8,637 bases of DNA, taken from NCBI GenBank assembly GCA_028716765.1, contig JAQUPC010000093.1, positions 1 to 8,637 of the forward strand. The letters are read 5' to 3'. A program made the translations under genes and the position numbers. This document shows positions 6,394 to 8,637 of the stretch, piece by piece. The stretch's first letter is position 1. Each line of letters opens with the position of its first letter. The notes under the pieces are model-generated. The model ran no database searches, was not told the DNA's origin, and saw nothing but the letters and a program-made list of their open reading frames with translations. This stretch comes from Alphaproteobacteria bacterium. Lineage in GTDB: Bacteria; Pseudomonadota; Alphaproteobacteria; UBA9219.

Positions 6394-6505
6394 TTGAGCA
6401 AGGCCCGATCAGGGCATGCATACCTAGTAAAGTATAATCGGGAAAGAGCAATTATGTGCGGTGAATGCGGGCGACATAATCTCGCCGTGAGACGGTGAGC
6501 GAGTC
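6394..6505 (+). promoter_or_regulatory. Structured leader between rpoZ and the degenerate RSH gene
   Basis: This 112-nt spacer has several symmetric elements. CCCGAT (6404-6409) can pair with ATCGGG (6437-6442), but the same left bases can instead form GCCC/GGGC (6403-6406 with 6412-6415), so the two folds exclude each other. ATTATGT (6451-6457) pairs with ACATAAT (6474-6480). CTCGC (6481-6485) pairs with GCGAG (6499-6503) directly before the ATG and covers part of its ribosome-binding site GGTGAG (6494-6499). A perfect TATAAT at 6433-6438 could be a -10 box, although no -35 is seen at the right spacing. Attenuation or translational control is possible; nothing here is proven. Confidence 0.4.
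6454..6498 (+). CDS. Candidate 14-residue leader peptide (MCGECGRHNLAVRR)
   Basis: An ATG at 6454 follows a purine-rich GGAAAGAG (6441-6447 region, 6-7 nt upstream) and opens a frame of 14 codons with stop TGA at 6496-6498. The stop lies within the GGTGAG ribosome-binding site of the degenerate RSH gene, 7 nt before its ATG, which suits translational coupling by re-initiation. The peptide has a C-x-x-C motif (Cys2, Cys5) and three Arg codons of types often rare (CGA, AGA, CGG), two of them just before the stop. Its start codon lies in one arm of an inverted repeat. Such a short frame can occur by chance. Confidence 0.28.
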   Translation: MCGECGRHNLAVRR

Positions 6506-8455
6506 ATGGGCGGCGCGGGCGTAAAAAAACGGCCGGCAACGCCTCATGGACGGCTCCGTTCAAATGGCGCGTCGCCTTCCATTGTTTCCCTTTTTAAGAG
6601 AGCGGCGCACGCCTCTTACGATCAAAAACCTAAAGTCAAAGAGCTTTATGAAATCGTCAGGCATTTATGCCTGAACGCCAACGAGACCCCTGAAGATCGT
6701 CGGCAAATACTCCAGACCGTTGAGACTGCCATTGCGTTTATCGGCGAGCCGGGGCGTATGAGCAAGCTTGAAAACGCCCTCGGCTACAGGCCTCCTCTCC
6801 ATCACCATATTGCCACGGCCATGACGGTTGCGGCCTTCGATCTTGATCGGATTAGCGGGGACACGAAAGCCGACGGTGCGAAAAAGGGCGAGAAATCCCG
6901 AGGCAAAAAAAAGAAGGCTGCTGGCCAAAAACATGAAAATCCGTCCAGCAAGATCGCGACTGTCATAGCCTCGTTGCTGCAGGAATTCGTGGCTTATGAC
7001 GCGATGACCATCGAAGAGGTCGGTGAAAAGTTCGGCTATGATACCGATATCTATAAATTGACGCGCGAAGCGAGCCGCATCACGCGCATGCCGATCAGCA
7101 TGCGGCAACCGGACAAGGAAGGCCGCCTCAGCGTCGCTGACATTCGCTTCAACCGGGCACAGGCCGCGCTCGCCCAGGACCTTGTTCTGCTGACCGAAAA
7201 TCCGGTGCGTGTGGGCATGATCAAGACGGCCCAGGTGCTTCAGCAAATGCGCGATCTTGATCTTAACGAGCCGCTGGGGGGATCGAACGATATATCTGAT
7301 GTGCTGAGCCGTACCGCGTTGCATATTCGAGAAATGTACCTCCCGCTTATGCGGGAAATTGGCATGCGGGACATTTTAAACGAAATGAAGAAGCTCATTC
7401 TCAAAGCGCTGGATTCTCAGGGTGCAAAAAATATTGAAATTAAAAGAGAACCAATCGCCTCCAATGAACAGATCAAAGCTGTATCCAAATGGGTTGAAGA
7501 AAAGGCGGTGACGCTGGGATATGACAAGAGAGCGTTCCGAATCATAGGGGGCGGAAAGGAAACATATTCAATATGGGCGAAGATATTGAAGATCGATTTT
7601 GATGACGTGGCAGAAAAGGGCGACGAATGCGCATTGGCCGCATATGCAAAAGCGAACGAGGTGAATTTACATTCAATTTATGACGTTTTGAGGTTTCGTA
7701 TAATCTTTAAAGACTGTTTGGATATTAATGGCCAGGTTGATGCCCGGGCCAACGAAGAATTGCTGAAAAAGGTTCACAAAAATTTCTTAAAAATATTTAT
7801 ACCCGTCGCCGATCGTGAAAAAGACCGTCTTGGCGTTAACAAAAAGCCGAACGGCTATGAGGCGTTACAGGATACGTTCGATATTGGCGGCTTCGCCATG
7901 GAAATGCATTTTGTCACGGAATCCATGGAGGCGATCAATGAGGGCAATCACTCCTCCTATAAGCAAGAAGAGTGCATGACGAATGGCTCCCATCCTGCCT
8001 TTTTCTTTCCCCGCAGTGGCCGCGATCGCGGCTTTTGGATGAGCGACATTCTCGCCCGTTTGTTTGCGCGTTTGATTAAAGATCCTTTGCCTGATCATGC
8101 CAGCCGTGAAGACATCGTCATTAGCGATATAGAGGGCAATCTTGTTTCCCGGCTGAAAGGGGCGACGTTGCGCGACCTGATCACAAACGCATTTTCCATG
8201 GATTGGGCCATTTGTGACAAGGCTGGCGACCTCTTGCCGAGGAGGCCGGGCGCCAACGATGACGAATATTTGCAGGATACCCTCCACTTTATTGAAGAAC
8301 AGGAACCTGGGATGCTCGACAGGCCGCTTGTTCACGCGGACACCGTCCCCTATGTCTGTTTCGAGCCGATCATGCTCAATGCCACAATAGCCTTGAATTC
8401 CGGCTGCGCCTATCCATCAGCAAAGACATTTCCCGGTAATGATGCTAGGCTTTGA
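6506..8455 (+). CDS. Degenerate RelA/SpoT homologue (pseudo-HD, degraded synthetase, TGS)
   Basis: The 649-residue protein has the layout of the N-terminal part of a long RSH enzyme but lacks its catalytic signatures. In the pseudo-hydrolase region (about 25-295) the HDxVED motif reads QEFVAYD (159-165), and the ADRLHNMR motif reads AQVLQQMR (242-249), so metal-binding and catalytic residues are gone. A lysine-rich insertion occupies about 118-148. The synthetase-like region (about 305-480) keeps GGKETYSIW, the Asp of IYDVLRFR (393), KPNGYEAL (447-454) and Glu466. It loses the arginine of GRPKH (Gly349), the histidine of GYQSLH (Gln455), and the Gln and Arg of EIQIR. A TGS-like domain follows (about 536-620, IEGNLVSRLKGATLRDL). 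The C-terminal helical, zinc-finger and ACT domains are absent. The frame is intact, so it is probably selected. Synthesis or hydrolysis of ppGpp is unlikely; nucleotide binding or control of the adjacent Rsh is inferred. GGTGAG at 6494-6499 supports the start. Confidence 0.85.
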   Translation: MGGAGVKKRPATPHGRLRSNGASPSIVSLFKRAAHASYDQKPKVKELYEIVRHLCLNANETPEDRRQILQTVETAIAFIGEPGRMSKLENALGYRPPLHHHIATAMTVAAFDLDRISGDTKADGAKKGEKSRGKKKKAAGQKHENPSSKIATVIASLLQEFVAYDAMTIEEVGEKFGYDTDIYKLTREASRITRMPISMRQPDKEGRLSVADIRFNRAQAALAQDLVLLTENPVRVGMIKTAQVLQQMRDLDLNEPLGGSNDISDVLSRTALHIREMYLPLMREIGMRDILNEMKKLILKALDSQGAKNIEIKREPIASNEQIKAVSKWVEEKAVTLGYDKRAFRIIGGGKETYSIWAKILKIDFDDVAEKGDECALAAYAKANEVNLHSIYDVLRFRIIFKDCLDINGQVDARANEELLKKVHKNFLKIFIPVADREKDRLGVNKKPNGYEALQDTFDIGGFAMEMHFVTESMEAINEGNHSSYKQEECMTNGSHPAFFFPRSGRDRGFWMSDILARLFARLIKDPLPDHASREDIVISDIEGNLVSRLKGATLRDLITNAFSMDWAICDKAGDLLPRRPGANDDEYLQDTLHFIEEQEPGMLDRPLVHADTVPYVCFEPIMLNATIALNSGCAYPSAKTFPGNDARL

Positions 8456-8459
8456 CACT

Positions 8460-8637
8460 ATGTTGTCTTCCAAAGATGCCGGGAAAGCGGTTGCCTCCGA
8501 TTCCCCTCCGGCCTCGGCCATTCCGTCCGCCAAGCCGCATCGCTTGATGCGGCAATATGAGCTTGTGGAGCGCGTGAAGGCCTACGACCCTGATGCCGAC
8601 GAGGATCTGCTTAACCGCGCCTATGTCTTTGCCATGC
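8460..8637 (+). CDS. rsh: Bifunctional (p)ppGpp synthetase/hydrolase Rsh, N-terminus only (runs off window)
   Basis: Only the first 59 codons are present. The segment MRQYELVERVKAYDPDADED, followed by LLNRAYVFAM, is the typical beginning of alphaproteobacterial Rsh, just before the HD hydrolase domain. Rsh makes and degrades ppGpp in the stringent response. The start is ambiguous: ATG 8460 lies 4 nt after the upstream stop with a weak AGG at 8447-8449; ATG 8442 would overlap the upstream gene by 14 nt; ATG 8547 would give exactly the family's usual MRQYELVERV beginning but lacks a ribosome-binding site. With 8460 there is a 29-residue Ser/Ala/Pro-rich extension. Close spacing with the degenerate paralogue implies co-transcription and probably coupled translation. 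Confidence 0.88.
   Translation, partial: MLSSKDAGKAVASDSPPASAIPSAKPHRLMRQYELVERVKAYDPDADEDLLNRAYVFAM

Noticed and set aside
6665..7324. Minus-strand 219-codon frame opposite the degenerate RSH
   Set aside because: It is a shadow frame; the plus-strand product shows clear RSH homology and continues well beyond it.
6506..8455. Reading the degenerate RSH as a pseudogene or a frameshifted piece of the downstream rsh
   Set aside because: There is no internal stop or frameshift over 649 codons, and a separate normal rsh N-terminus begins after it, so it is a distinct paralogue.
1..8637. CRISPR array, tRNA, rRNA or insertion sequence
   Set aside because: No regularly spaced repeats, cloverleaf, rRNA-like sequence, transposase or terminal inverted repeats were seen on either strand.

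Overview
The window looks like chromosomal DNA of an alphaproteobacterium with moderate GC content. The evidence is the gene content and order: a NtrY/NtrX pair, a LabA-type NYN protein divergent from rpoZ, an omega subunit beginning MARVTVEDC, and a bifunctional RelA/SpoT homologue (Rsh) downstream of rpoZ. The exact lineage cannot be fixed from the sequence alone.

Left part (2-4947, + strand): the 3' part of ntrY (histidine kinase), two tandem paralogous membrane-anchored solute-binding-like proteins of SBP family 3, ntrX (response regulator with AAA+ and Fis-type domains, but no GAFTGA loop), and a secreted or anchored DUF192 protein. Gaps are short (48, 41, 24 and 33 nt with the starts chosen here), so this is probably one operon. 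It ends at a strong hairpin terminator (4916-4947) that may also serve the convergent gene. The unusual element is the pair of binding proteins between the sensor kinase and its regulator, with no ABC permease or ATPase gene in view. They could deliver a periplasmic ligand signal to NtrY, but this is inference.

Middle (4968-5961): a LabA-like NYN-domain protein on the minus strand, then a 364-nt AT-rich divergent intergenic region with weak candidate promoters for it and for rpoZ.

Right part (5962-8637, + strand): rpoZ, a 112-nt structured spacer with a perfect TATAAT box and a candidate 14-codon leader peptide, a 649-residue intact but catalytically degenerate RelA/SpoT paralogue (pseudo-HD, degraded synthetase, TGS; no C-terminal ZFD/ACT part), and then, 4 nt after its stop, the start of an ordinary-looking Rsh that runs off the window. 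The degenerate paralogue has lost essentially every recognisable hydrolase residue and several synthetase residues, yet has an uninterrupted frame. A regulatory role on the neighbouring Rsh or on the ribosome is therefore a reasonable hypothesis. This rpoZ / degenerate RSH / true RSH arrangement is the most interesting part of the window.
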